Source: JBLNDG01 sp050261415
GTDB taxonomy: Bacteria > Bacillota > Clostridia > Lutisporales > Lutisporaceae
Direction of reading: 5' to 3'
Assembly (NCBI GenBank): GCA_050261415.1
Contig: JBLNDG010000216.1
Span: 1 to 24,222, forward strand
DNA: 24,222 bases
Below, one piece after another: positions 1 to 7,038 of the stretch. Positions within the stretch are counted from its first letter, which is position 1, and each line of letters opens with the position of its first letter. Both the position numbers and the translations under genes were made by a program. A model generated the notes under the pieces. It was not told where the DNA came from. It saw nothing but the letters and a program-made list of their open reading frames with translations, and did not search any database.

Positions 1-1
1 T

Positions 2-211
2 GAGGACCCGATAACAAATCTTCATGAAGACCTTGCAGCAGAACAAAAAGCCAGGACCACCTATGAACACCTGATCAACTCAACAGACGACAGAGGTGTC
101 ATAGCAACCCTGAGCTTTTTGAGGGAACGTGAAGTAGTGCACTTCCAGAGGTTTGGCGAAACCCTTAGATTGGTGCAGGAGCATATAGACCATATGAAGC
201 ATCATAAGTAG
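2..211 (+). CDS. cotJC: Spore coat protein CotJC / manganese-catalase family, C-terminal part
   Basis: Only the last 69 residues are present; the gene enters from the left edge in frame 2 and stops with TAG at 209-211. The visible part has the ferritin-like helices of the Mn-catalase/CotJC family: an EDLAAEQKAR helix, then LREREVVHFQRFGE, where Glu and His residues are the dimetal ligands in this family. The tail ends HMKHHK, a short basic/His ending as usual in CotJC rather than the longer C-terminus of full catalases. CotJC proteins sit in the inner spore coat, so the organism probably sporulates. A clean terminator follows at once (218-247). The choice of CotJC over a vegetative Mn catalase rests on the short C-terminus and is less certain than the family. 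Confidence 0.85.
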   Translation, partial: EDPITNLHEDLAAEQKARTTYEHLINSTDDRGVIATLSFLREREVVHFQRFGETLRLVQEHIDHMKHHK

Positions 212-217
212 AATTAT

Positions 218-247
218 AAATCCGGCGATATGCCGGATTTATTTTTG
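218..247 (+). terminator. Intrinsic terminator after cotJC
   Basis: A perfect 9-bp stem AAATCCGGC / GCCGGATTT with a 5-nt loop (GATAT) is followed by ATTTTTG. It starts 6 nt after the cotJC stop codon. Confidence 0.9.
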
Positions 248-257
248 CTTGAAGAAT

Positions 258-288
258 AAGAGGGTATCCCCTAAGGAAACCCCCTCTT
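258..288 (-). terminator. Probable terminator of the 99-residue minus-strand gene
   Basis: Read on the minus strand, AAGAGGG (288-282) pairs with CCCTCTT (264-258), with further GGT/ACC pairing inside, and is followed by ATTCTTC. It lies just past the stop of the gene ending at 294. The T-run is weak. Confidence 0.5.
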
Positions 289-293
289 TCTTA

Positions 294-593
294 CTAGCAC
301 CTGCACTCAGATTTTGCTTCAAGAAGTTCACTAAGAATTGTTTCACAGTCAACTATTACTTCGCAAATGCAGTGGATATCAACGAATTTGAATTTGTCAT
401 GGCAACGGAAAACTGCAAGGTTGCCTATAACAGCTACAATTTCTACGTCTTCCTGTACGCAGTCGTCGCAGGTATCAAGTATTATTGTGGCTCTATTGTT
501 TTCGTCATCTACCAGAAGGCACAGCAATTCTCTTACGTTATCCGGGAAGTGTTTCATCCTGAAATCTTTCTCTCTTCTGCATTCCTTGCCCAT
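294..593 (-). CDS. Small Cys-rich protein of unknown function
   Basis: A 99-residue protein I do not recognise. It starts at ATG 593, chosen because AGGAGG (606-601 on the minus strand) sits 8 nt upstream; a GTG three codons further up would overlap that site. Eight cysteines are spread along it, including CDDC in the middle, an HCIC pair and a closing ECRC. The rest is acidic and strand-rich (DNVRELLCLLVDDENN, VEIVAVIGNLAVF). There is no signal peptide or membrane segment, so it is probably cytosolic or spore-located. It converges on cotJC with terminators back to back. Cys-rich proteins beside cotJC make a coat or exosporium role conceivable, but nothing in the sequence proves it. Confidence 0.65.
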   Translation of the reverse strand: MGKECRREKDFRMKHFPDNVRELLCLLVDDENNRATIILDTCDDCVQEDVEIVAVIGNLAVFRCHDKFKFVDIHCICEVIVDCETILSELLEAKSECRC

Positions 594-889
594 ACTTTTC
601 ACCTCCTAATTATTTGAGGATTAAGATTCACTAATTTCAGTCCCGCATGCTGATATAGCAAATCCATTTACAGGAGATGAAGTGAAAATGATGTATTCCC
701 TCCTGCATATACCTCTGATATCATAATATTAATCTGTACAAATAATGTGACAGCTAAGTTCAAAATTATATTTAACCGCAATGTGCATTATGTTATTATA
801 AAATGTATATATCATATGGATACTACCATCGAAGCGCATTTATGGGGCAAATATCTCAAATACATGGCTTTTACGCTAGGAGGATGGAT

Positions 890-2068
890 ATGAATTACAA
901 AAGCTTGTTGTCGGATACTGTAAACAATCTGGAACACTCGGAGATAGACAGAATTTTTGAAATGGCTGCAAGAATGGAAGATGTTGTCGTACTTGCTATG
1001 GGGCAGCCGGATTTTAACACTCCTGACAATGTTTCACTTGCTGCAATAAAAGCAATCTGCAATAAGCAGACGAGATACACCGATGACCTTGGAATAGAAG
1101 AGCTGAGAAAAGCAATTTCCGAATACCTTGATAAAAAGTACGGGGTAAAATATAATCCGGTCAACGAAATAATAGCCTTTGCGGGGGTTAGCAATGCTAT
1201 TGATACTGCTTTAAGGGCACTGGTAAATCCCGGGGATGAGGTGATAGTTCATCAGCCCTGCTATAATTCCTATGTACCTTGTATCCTTCTTGCAGGGGGG
1301 AAGCCTGTTATCATTGATACAAAAGAGGAAGAGGGCTTCAAACTGAGTCCTGAAAGGCTGATGGCTGCAATAAGCGGGAAAACAAAGGCAATCATTCTAT
1401 CATATCCAAATAATCCTACAGGGGCTTGCCTTAACAGGGAAGAACTGATGGCAATCCGGGATGTAATTGACGGGAAGGATATTTTTGTCCTGTCCGATGA
1501 AATATACAGTGAAACCATATATGAAGGTGAGTTTGTGAGCTTTGCGTCGCTTCCGGGAATGTGGGAAAAAACCGTTACCTTGAATGGAGTAACCAAAAGC
1601 TGCTCAATGCCAGGCTGGAGGCTTGGATATGCATGTGCTCCTGCTGAAATCGTGGATGCGATGCTTAAGGTGCATCAGTTCAATGTGATAAACGCTCCGA
1701 GCATATCCCAGCATGCTGCTGTAGAGGCATTGAGGAATTGTGACGGTTATGTAAAGGAAACCCTTGGAATATATGATAAGAGAAGAAAATATATGTATAA
1801 GAGGTTCAGAGATATGGGACTTGATTGCATGGAGCCTAAAGGGGCAATTTATGTATTCCCATCGATAAAAGGTACGGGGCTGACCTCGAAGGAATTCTGC
1901 GACAGGCTGTTGTATGAGGCAAAGGTGGCAGTAGTACCGGGCTATGAGTTTGGAAGCTGCGGAGAGGGGTACATAAGGTGTTCCTTTACAACACCTATGG
2001 AGAATATAGAAAAAGCCATGGACCGTATTGAGAAATTTATAAAAAGCGGAGGATTTAATATTGCATAG
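890..2068 (+). CDS. Class I/II PLP-dependent aminotransferase
   Basis: A fold-type I aspartate-aminotransferase-like enzyme of 392 residues, transferring an amino group between an amino acid and a 2-oxo acid through PLP. Visible marks are the substrate-side MGQPDF near the N-terminus, YPNNPTG (about residue 170) and LSDEIYSE (about 203; the Asp binds the PLP ring nitrogen). The Schiff-base lysine is K236 in VTKSCSMPGWRLGYA, and the carboxylate-binding Arg is in YIRCSF near the C-terminus. Start: ATG 890 lies 6 nt after AGGAGG (878-883); the open frame extends to 803 but has no ribosome binding site there. It overlaps the next gene by 8 nt, so it is translationally coupled to an ECF S component. 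The substrate cannot be told; PatA-like or kynurenine/cysteine-lyase-like subgroups are possible. Confidence 0.88.
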   Translation: MNYKSLLSDTVNNLEHSEIDRIFEMAARMEDVVVLAMGQPDFNTPDNVSLAAIKAICNKQTRYTDDLGIEELRKAISEYLDKKYGVKYNPVNEIIAFAGVSNAIDTALRALVNPGDEVIVHQPCYNSYVPCILLAGGKPVIIDTKEEEGFKLSPERLMAAISGKTKAIILSYPNNPTGACLNREELMAIRDVIDGKDIFVLSDEIYSETIYEGEFVSFASLPGMWEKTVTLNGVTKSCSMPGWRLGYACAPAEIVDAMLKVHQFNVINAPSISQHAAVEALRNCDGYVKETLGIYDKRRKYMYKRFRDMGLDCMEPKGAIYVFPSIKGTGLTSKEFCDRLLYEAKVAVVPGYEFGSCGEGYIRCSFTTPMENIEKAMDRIEKFIKSGGFNIA

Positions 2069-2600
2069 CAGGAGAATTTATTTGACACGGAGTGCGGTTC
2101 TTGTTGCCGTAGGGTTGATTCTGCCGGTGGTATTCCATTATATCAGTTTAGGAGGACAGGTGTTTCTACCAATGCATATACCTGTGCTTATCGGAGGATT
2201 TTTACTGAGTCCGGCTTATGCCGCAACTGTGGGGCTTGTTATACCTGTACTTAGCTCGATTTTTACAGGGATGCCGCAGATGCCTTTTGCATTAATAATG
2301 ATGGCTGAGCTCTGCACATACGGATTTGTTGTTTCTATAGTGTACCGTTGGTATATCAAGAGCATATATGCTGCGCTGATTATAGGAATGATAGCAGGAA
2401 GAGCAGTCAGCTGCATCGGGAATTATGTTTTATATGCTTTTATTGCCGGGAAGCCGTTTCCCTTTGCTGCTTATCTGAATACAATCACTCTTATGGCACT
2501 TCCGGGTATAGCGATTCAGTTTCTTTTGATACCGGCTCTGATTACTCTGATACAGAAATATGACGAATACGAACTGAATATTAGTAATAAAGCAGAATAG
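2061..2600 (+). CDS. ECF transporter substrate-specific (S) component
   Basis: A 179-residue, almost wholly hydrophobic protein with about six membrane helices. The features match S components of energy-coupling-factor vitamin transporters: an N-terminal LTRSAVLVAVG helix, then GGQVFLPMHIPVL (about residues 31-43) and FTGMPQMP, typical of the PF12822-type group. The S component binds the substrate in the membrane and needs the EcfA/A'/T module, which is not in this window. Start TTG 2061 has GGAGG (2048-2052) 8 nt upstream; a second TTG at 2082 behind AGGAGA is also possible. It overlaps the aminotransferase by 8 nt and a methyltransferase follows. The ligand is unknown. A cobalamin precursor is a thought because of the cob operon downstream, but that operon is separate. 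Confidence 0.82.
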   Translation: MHSRRIYLTRSAVLVAVGLILPVVFHYISLGGQVFLPMHIPVLIGGFLLSPAYAATVGLVIPVLSSIFTGMPQMPFALIMMAELCTYGFVVSIVYRWYIKSIYAALIIGMIAGRAVSCIGNYVLYAFIAGKPFPFAAYLNTITLMALPGIAIQFLLIPALITLIQKYDEYELNISNKAE

Positions 2601-2625
2601 ATAAAGGTCGACAGGGGGTAACGCG

Positions 2626-3219
2626 ATGAACAAGATTGAGGCTTTCTTTGACAGCATGGCGGAAAAATGGGATTCCATTGTGAACCACGATGTCAACAAA
2701 ATCGACGCTGTATTTGACATTACCGGGATAAAAGCAGGAGATTCGGTATTGGACATTGGAACCGGCACAGGCGTGCTGATACCTCATATTGAAGAAAGAA
2801 TAGGGAGCAGAGGGAGCATAACAGCGGTGGATATATCATTGCGGATGCTTGAAATTGCTGAATCCAAGTATAATTATGAAAACGTGAGCTTTGTTAAGTG
2901 TGACTTCATGAAGGACGATACAGCGGACATCTTTGATGTGGTGCTGTGTTATTCATGTTTTCCACACCTCGGGGATGAAACTGCTGCGATAAGAAAGATG
3001 TGTGCCCTCCTCAAGAAAGGCGGAAGGCTTGTAATTTTTCATTCGGAAAGCCGCAGCAAAATAAATGAACTGCATGGCAGCATGAGTACTGAAGTAAAAA
3101 AAGATAAGCTTCCTCCTGCTGAAGTTCTTAAGAGCATCATAGAACTGGAAGGTGGAGAAGTGAAATACCTTGAGGACAGTAACGACAAATATGTGGTAGT
3201 GGCAGGGGTGCAGCAGTAG
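2626..3219 (+). CDS. Class I SAM-dependent methyltransferase
   Basis: A 197-residue Rossmann-fold methyltransferase (methyltransf_11/25 type). Motif I VLDIGTGTGV is at residues 41-50. The acidic ribose-binding strand TAVDIS is near residue 75, CDFMKDD (about 95) is the adenine-side loop, and FDVVLCYSCFPHLGD is the post-IV strand. The KGGRLVIFHSES strand near 145 is also typical. Start ATG 2626 follows CAGGGGGTAACGCG. It lies 25 nt after the ECF S-component gene on the same strand, so the three genes probably form one transcript. Co-occurrence of an S component and a small-molecule methyltransferase suggests they handle one metabolite, but the acceptor is not visible. Confidence 0.87.
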   Translation: MNKIEAFFDSMAEKWDSIVNHDVNKIDAVFDITGIKAGDSVLDIGTGTGVLIPHIEERIGSRGSITAVDISLRMLEIAESKYNYENVSFVKCDFMKDDTADIFDVVLCYSCFPHLGDETAAIRKMCALLKKGGRLVIFHSESRSKINELHGSMSTEVKKDKLPPAEVLKSIIELEGGEVKYLEDSNDKYVVVAGVQQ

Positions 3220-3298
3220 AATATTGTCAGAAAATCTGGTAAAATGTGATTGATATGGTAGCCAGAAGTGCCTGTAAATATATGTTTGAGGTGAGAGT

Positions 3299-3817
3299 AT
3301 GAACAGGATATTGGTAATTAACGACAGCAGGTTCGAGAGCATGATATTGAACGATACTCTAAGCCAGATGGGATACAATGTCAAGATTACCGACGAGTAC
3401 GATGCAATGAATCAGGTTCAAAGCTTTTCACCGGATGTGGTGCTGGTCAACTACATAATGAGGGATACCTCCGGCGACCAGATGGCTGACAGGATTAAAT
3501 CAGGAAGCTCTAAGGTCAGGTGCATATTGACTTCCAGCAATAATATAGACCGTAAAAGCTTAAGCAGTAATAAAGTAGATGCAATTATAAAGACACCTGT
3601 AAATAAAAGTGAGCTTGAGACAGTGCTTCGGGGATTTGCAGGAGCCAATCACGAAGAAAATACGGAGAACAACAGGTTGAAATCATCTCTAAAGGAATGG
3701 AAGGACAGGGCAGCAGCCGATGCTGCGTTCAAATTTTGCCCAAGCTGCGGAAAGACGCTTGACAGCAGTGCTGATAAGAAATACAGATTCTGCCCTTATT
3801 GCGGGCAATCCTTATAA
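3299..3817 (+). CDS. Atypical receiver-domain protein with C-terminal zinc ribbon
   Basis: 172 residues. Residues 1-115 have the CheY-like receiver fold (RILVINDSR, PDVVLVNYIM, RCILTSS, IIKTPV). The phospho-acceptor Asp is replaced by Asn51 (codon AAC), and the usual acidic pair is N8-D9 instead of two acids. The Thr/Ser strand and the conserved Lys (KTP) remain. A charged linker leads to a zinc ribbon with CPSC (147/150) and CPYC (165/168). There is no DNA-binding helix-turn-helix or kinase neighbour. The protein probably cannot be phosphorylated in the ordinary way and may act by protein contact. Start ATG 3299 follows GAGGTGAGAGT. It is followed by the long hairpin at 3877-3904 and converges on an HMA-like gene. 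Confidence 0.8.
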   Translation: MNRILVINDSRFESMILNDTLSQMGYNVKITDEYDAMNQVQSFSPDVVLVNYIMRDTSGDQMADRIKSGSSKVRCILTSSNNIDRKSLSSNKVDAIIKTPVNKSELETVLRGFAGANHEENTENNRLKSSLKEWKDRAAADAAFKFCPSCGKTLDSSADKKYRFCPYCGQSL

Positions 3818-3876
3818 TAAAAGCTTGGGGGTATCGAGTCTCCTCGCTTTTGACTTGTAGAATGTCTACTAATATA

Positions 3877-3904
3877 AGGAGCAGTTCAATATTGAACTGC
3901 TCCT
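3877..3904. terminator. Perfect 14-bp palindrome between convergent genes, probable bidirectional terminator
   Basis: AGGAGCAGTTCAAT is followed directly by its exact reverse complement, 28 nt with no spacer (a real hairpin would open a few central bases). It lies between the receiver gene (ends 3817) and the minus-strand HMA-like gene (ends 3919). The plus-strand tail is only TGTTTAA, so termination is inferred mainly from position and stem strength. Confidence 0.6.
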
Positions 3905-3918
3905 GTTTAAACGGACTT

Positions 3919-4122
3919 TTATGAACGCATGCTTTTATGCTTGTTTATTGCATTTGTAATCTTATCGGTATTAACATTGTTGTCATATTCAACGGTTATG
4001 GTGTTTGCTACGTCATCCACCCTTACAGCATGAACACCTTCCATAGCCTGCAGCTCACCCCTGATTGAGGTGATATCCTGACTGTTTTTCAGATCATCAA
4101 CATGGAACTTTGTTACGTTCAA
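3919..4122 (-). CDS. HMA-fold-like small protein lacking the metal-binding cysteines
   Basis: 67 residues with the beta-alpha-beta-beta-alpha-beta pattern of heavy-metal-associated domains: NVTKFHVDDL, an IRGELQAMEGVHAVRVDD stretch typical of the first helix and second strand, then NTITVEYDNNVNTDKITNAI. The MxCxxC copper site of CopZ-type chaperones is absent and there is no cysteine at all, so metal binding like CopZ is unlikely. Start is TTG at 4122-4120, preceded on the minus strand by AAGGTGGTGA at good spacing. It stands alone, divergent from the riboswitch-controlled cob operon. The role is unknown; a degenerate metallochaperone or an unrelated ferredoxin-like domain are the options. 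Confidence 0.72.
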   Translation of the reverse strand: MNVTKFHVDDLKNSQDITSIRGELQAMEGVHAVRVDDVANTITVEYDNNVNTDKITNAINKHKSMRS

Positions 4123-4215
4123 GTAATCACCACCTTGTATATTTAATCAGTTTTTTCCATACTTTCTATAAAACTTCTATACATAGTATGTTTTATAAAA
4201 ATCATATTATTCAAG

Positions 4216-4244
4216 TTGACTGGCTTTTTAGAAAACTATATAAT
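4216..4244 (+). promoter_or_regulatory. Sigma-A promoter of the cob operon
   Basis: TTGACT (4216-4221) and TATAAT (4239-4244) are separated by 17 nt, near consensus. Transcription would start near 4251, about 27 nt before the riboswitch. In the 93 nt between the HMA-like gene and this site the only other structure is a weak A+T-rich hairpin (4167-4197, TATAAAAC/GTTTTATA). Confidence 0.82.
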
Positions 4245-4277
4245 GAAAATGAAATAAAACAGAATAATATAATCATA

Positions 4278-4438
4278 CGGTGCCCTAATGTAAAAACATG
4301 AAAAAGGGTTAAAAGGGAAAACGGTGCAAATCCGCTGCAGCCCCCGCTACTGTAAGTGGGTATGAAATCCATTAGCCATTGGTATTCCAAGAAGGCTGGA
4401 GAGTAAGAGGATCCACAAGTCAGGAAACCTGCCTGTGA
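4278..4438 (+). ncRNA. Cobalamin (B12) riboswitch aptamer
   Basis: The conserved AdoCbl-riboswitch blocks are present in order: an opening CGGTGCCC; AGGGTTAAAAGGGAA (about 4304-4318); an ACGGTGCAAATCCG segment; the B12-box core GCAGCCCCCGCTACTGTAA (4337-4355); a peripheral arm (4356-4410); and AAGTCAGGAAACCTGCC (4417-4433), which closes the core. Downstream comes a short expression platform with an intrinsic terminator (4495-4526) and then cobT. Bound cobalamin should favour the terminator and lower expression of the cob operon. Boundaries are set by eye to within about 10 nt. Confidence 0.95.
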
Positions 4439-4470
4439 TTATTTTCTACCCTCGGAGGGAGGGGACGAAG

Positions 4471-4506
4471 ATGTTTAAGAGTATTAAATATTTTCCCGCT
4501 TCCTGA
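4471..4506 (+). CDS. Possible 11-residue leader peptide in the riboswitch expression platform
   Basis: ATG at 4471 opens an 11-codon frame (MFKSIKYFPAS) that stops with TGA inside the terminator hairpin. GGAGGGAGGGG lies just upstream, ending 6 nt before the ATG, which is a good ribosome-binding position. The G-rich stretch may instead be part of the riboswitch fold, since it can pair with the preceding CCCTC. It is a candidate only. Confidence 0.25.
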   Translation: MFKSIKYFPAS

Positions 4507-4526
4507 TTCAAGGCAGCGGGTTTTTT
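4495..4526 (+). terminator. Riboswitch-controlled intrinsic terminator
   Basis: CCCGCT (4495-4500) pairs with AGCGGG (4515-4520), with an inner CCT/AGG, and is followed at once by TTTTTT (4521-4526). It lies 57 nt after the aptamer and 99 nt before cobT, the expected place for a transcriptional OFF switch. Confidence 0.88.
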
Positions 4527-4624
4527 ATTTAGCGGACATTCTACAAGGTAGAATCAGTTAAAAATGAGGAGGCTTGATGCCTCTGAGCTTTTATTATAAA
4601 ACTATAAAACAAAGGAGAGATTTT

Positions 4625-5695
4625 ATGAAGCTTTATAATGATGTAGTTAATGGAATCAAGCCTGCGTATGAGGAAGCAAAGAAAGAGGCTTCTATGCGGC
4701 TTGACAATCTTGCAAAGCCTATAGGCAGCCTTGGCAAGCTGGAGGATATAGCTATAAAGCTTGCTGGTATCACAGGAAAGGTTATGAATAAAACTGAGAA
4801 AAAGTGTACAGTAATCATGGCTGCTGATAATGGTATCGTGGAAGAAGGGGTAAGCACATGCCCGCAGTATGTTACCACCGCACAGACTATTAATTTCACC
4901 AAAGGACTTACCGGAGTATGTGTTTTATCCAGGCACGCAGGTTCCGATATCAGAGTCGTAGATATAGGAATAAACAATGATTTGGATTACCCCGGAATAA
5001 TAAACAGGAAGATCAGGAAGGGCACGTACAACATGGCAAAAGGACCTGCAATGAGCATGGATGAAGCAACCAGAGCGATAGAAGCAGGCATTGAAACTGT
5101 CGGTGAACTGGTGAAGGAAGGCTATAGCCTGCTTGGAACCGGGGAAATGGGCATCGGAAACACCAGTACCAGCAGTGCTGTTGCAGCAGCTCTTCTGGGC
5201 TGCAGCATAGACGAGACGGTTGGTAAGGGCTCCGGGCTTACGGATGAAGGGTTGGCAGAAAAGAGGGCTGTCTTGGAGAAAACACTTAAATTAAACAATC
5301 CGGACGGATCAAAGCCTCTTGACGTGCTTTCAAAGGTAGGGGGATTTGATATTGCAGGACTTACCGGCTGCTTTCTGGCCGCAGCATATTACAGAGTGCC
5401 TATAGTTATCGACGGTTTTATATCTGCTGCGGCTGCACTCGCCGCATACAGGATTAATCCGCTGACAAGGGACTTTATGATACCTTCCCATTGTTCTGAA
5501 GAACCGGGGTATAAGCTGGTTATGGAAAATATGGGGCTTGAGCCTATGCTTAATCTTGGCATGAGGCTTGGCGAGGGCAGCGGATGCCCGTTGGCGTTCA
5601 ATATAATTGAAGCAGCGGAAAAGATTGTATCAGATATGGCAACCTTTGAAGAGGCAGCTATTGTAAATGATTTTTTAATTGATATAAGAAAATAG
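4625..5695 (+). CDS. cobT: Nicotinate-nucleotide--dimethylbenzimidazole phosphoribosyltransferase
   Basis: CobT transfers the phosphoribosyl group from nicotinate mononucleotide to 5,6-dimethylbenzimidazole, giving alpha-ribazole phosphate, the lower-ligand precursor of B12. The protein has 356 residues, the usual length. Marks are the N-terminal RLDNLAKPIGSLGKLE, then MAADNGIVEEGVS, a Gly-rich GTGEMGIGNTS loop and GKGSGLTDEG. RLGEGSG carries the catalytic Glu at residue 317, matching Glu317 of the Salmonella enzyme. Start ATG 4625 follows AAAGGAGAG with about 7 nt spacing; an upstream ATG at 4574 in the same frame lacks such a site. It is the first gene of the riboswitch-controlled operon, 19 nt before cobU. 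Confidence 0.96.
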   Translation: MKLYNDVVNGIKPAYEEAKKEASMRLDNLAKPIGSLGKLEDIAIKLAGITGKVMNKTEKKCTVIMAADNGIVEEGVSTCPQYVTTAQTINFTKGLTGVCVLSRHAGSDIRVVDIGINNDLDYPGIINRKIRKGTYNMAKGPAMSMDEATRAIEAGIETVGELVKEGYSLLGTGEMGIGNTSTSSAVAAALLGCSIDETVGKGSGLTDEGLAEKRAVLEKTLKLNNPDGSKPLDVLSKVGGFDIAGLTGCFLAAAYYRVPIVIDGFISAAAALAAYRINPLTRDFMIPSHCSEEPGYKLVMENMGLEPMLNLGMRLGEGSGCPLAFNIIEAAEKIVSDMATFEEAAIVNDFLIDIRK

Positions 5696-5714
5696 TAAGT
5701 AGGGCAGGGATGAT

Positions 5715-6275
5715 ATGGGAAAAGCAATTTTAGTAACAGGCGGCGCCAGAAGCGGCAAAAGCAGCCTGGCGGAAAAACTGGCAAAGGAGCAGAACGGCAG
5801 TGTATTATACATTGCTACAGCTGTACCCTTTGATGAAGAAATGAAAAAGAGGGTGCAAAAGCACAGGGAATCAAGGCCGCAAGAGTGGGATATCTATGAA
5901 GGCTATAGGGGCCTGGGTAAGTATATCGCAGAAAAGGGGCAGAAGTATGATACGATTCTTCTTGATTGCATTACTGTAATGATAACAAATATATTTCTTG
6001 ATTTTCCTGATTTGAATTACGAAAATCCCAAATTTGAAGATTTTGAAATTGTAGAAGAAGCAATACGCAAAGAAGCTGAAGAGCTTATGGAAGGCATAAA
6101 ACAGTCTGCGGTTAATGTGATAATGGTTACAAACGAGCTTGGAAGCGGAATCGTACCGGAAAACCTTATGGCGAGGGTGTTCAGGGATATTGCGGGAAGG
6201 GCAAACCAATACATTGCGTCGCAGTGCGATGAGGTTTATCTTACGGTATGCGGCTTGCCTATGAAGCTGAAGTAA
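5715..6275 (+). CDS. cobU: Adenosylcobinamide kinase / adenosylcobinamide-phosphate guanylyltransferase
   Basis: CobU phosphorylates adenosylcobinamide and then attaches GMP, giving adenosyl-GDP-cobinamide. The 186-residue protein begins with the P-loop GGARSGKSS (residues 9-17). HRESRP carries His50, the residue corresponding to the histidine that forms the GMP-enzyme bond in the family. VTNELGSGIVP (about 140) and the closing GLPMKLK are also typical. There is a modest insertion around residues 95-115 (FPDLNYENPKFEDFE) as in other clostridial CobU proteins. The ribosome binding site (CAGGGATGAT before ATG 5715) is weak; no better start exists. It lies between cobT and cobS in one transcript. 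Confidence 0.95.
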   Translation: MGKAILVTGGARSGKSSLAEKLAKEQNGSVLYIATAVPFDEEMKKRVQKHRESRPQEWDIYEGYRGLGKYIAEKGQKYDTILLDCITVMITNIFLDFPDLNYENPKFEDFEIVEEAIRKEAEELMEGIKQSAVNVIMVTNELGSGIVPENLMARVFRDIAGRANQYIASQCDEVYLTVCGLPMKLK

Positions 6276-6285
6276 GGAGAGCAAT

Positions 6286-7038
6286 ATGAAAACTTTTATA
6301 CTTACAATGCAGTTCTTGACCAGGATACCAATTAATGTGAATATTGAAGCCTTGGAGGAAGACTTTGCAAAGGGAGTTGTATATTTCCCCATAGTGGGGC
6401 TTGTTATAGGCGCATTTAACATGGCTGTCTATACAGCCGCGTCAAAGCTTCTGGGAGGAATTTTTCCGGCAGTATGCTGCCTTGTTGCAAATGCCGCTAT
6501 TACCGGGGGTCTTCATATTGATGGGCTTGCTGATACCTGCGACGGTATATTTTCTGCAAGACCGAGGGATAGAATACTGGAAATCATGAGAGACAGCCGC
6601 ATAGGTACCAACGGTACTATAGCAATCATATTTGACTTTTTACTTAGATTGGCGGCTTTAACGGCAATGACAGGCAGGACATTGTACTTGGCAATACTTC
6701 TATCGCCTGTAATTGCGAAAACATTGATTGTATTGCTCATGAAGACATCGGTATATGCACGATCCGGAACAGGACTTGGCGGGTTGTACCTGGAAAAACA
6801 GACAGCTGCACGTACTGCGCTTTCGTCTGCAATTGGTCTGGCGATAATATATGCTTTTCTAGGGCTTCCGGGGCTGGCTGCCTTTGCTGTATGTTCTGTT
6901 GCATGTGTTGCCTACAGGTATTACATATATTCAAAGCTGCAGGGGATGACCGGGGATACGCTGGGAGCTGCCAATGAGGTGCTGGAGGCAGTATTCCTCA
7001 TAATTCTTGCTGCTTACGGGAAGGCGGGTCTGATATGA
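6286..7038 (+). CDS. cobS: Adenosylcobinamide-GDP ribazoletransferase (cobalamin synthase)
   Basis: CobS is the integral-membrane enzyme that joins adenosyl-GDP-cobinamide to alpha-ribazole (or its phosphate), closing the nucleotide loop. 250 residues with several hydrophobic helices. The family signature is clear: MQFLTRIP at the N-terminus, YFPIVGLVIG, then GGLHIDGLADTCDG (about 74-87), whose Asp/His residues bind Mg, followed by RILEIMRDSRIGTNG. The C-terminal GMTGDTLGAANEVLE is also diagnostic. Start ATG 6286 is behind AAGGAG. The stop codon overlaps the cobC start by 4 nt (ATGA), so the two genes are translationally coupled. Confidence 0.96.
   Translation: MKTFILTMQFLTRIPINVNIEALEEDFAKGVVYFPIVGLVIGAFNMAVYTAASKLLGGIFPAVCCLVANAAITGGLHIDGLADTCDGIFSARPRDRILEIMRDSRIGTNGTIAIIFDFLLRLAALTAMTGRTLYLAILLSPVIAKTLIVLLMKTSVYARSGTGLGGLYLEKQTAARTALSSAIGLAIIYAFLGLPGLAAFAVCSVACVAYRYYIYSKLQGMTGDTLGAANEVLEAVFLIILAAYGKAGLI

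Noticed and set aside
249..617. 122-codon plus-strand open frame
   Set aside because: It lies opposite the 99-residue minus-strand gene, which has a strong ribosome binding site; this frame has none and its product has no coherent pattern.
3877..3904. Palindrome as an insertion-sequence end or attachment site
   Set aside because: No transposase or target duplication is nearby; it sits between convergent genes where a terminator is expected.
4110..4301. 63-codon plus-strand open frame
   Set aside because: It overlaps the cob promoter and the start of the B12 riboswitch and has no ribosome binding site.
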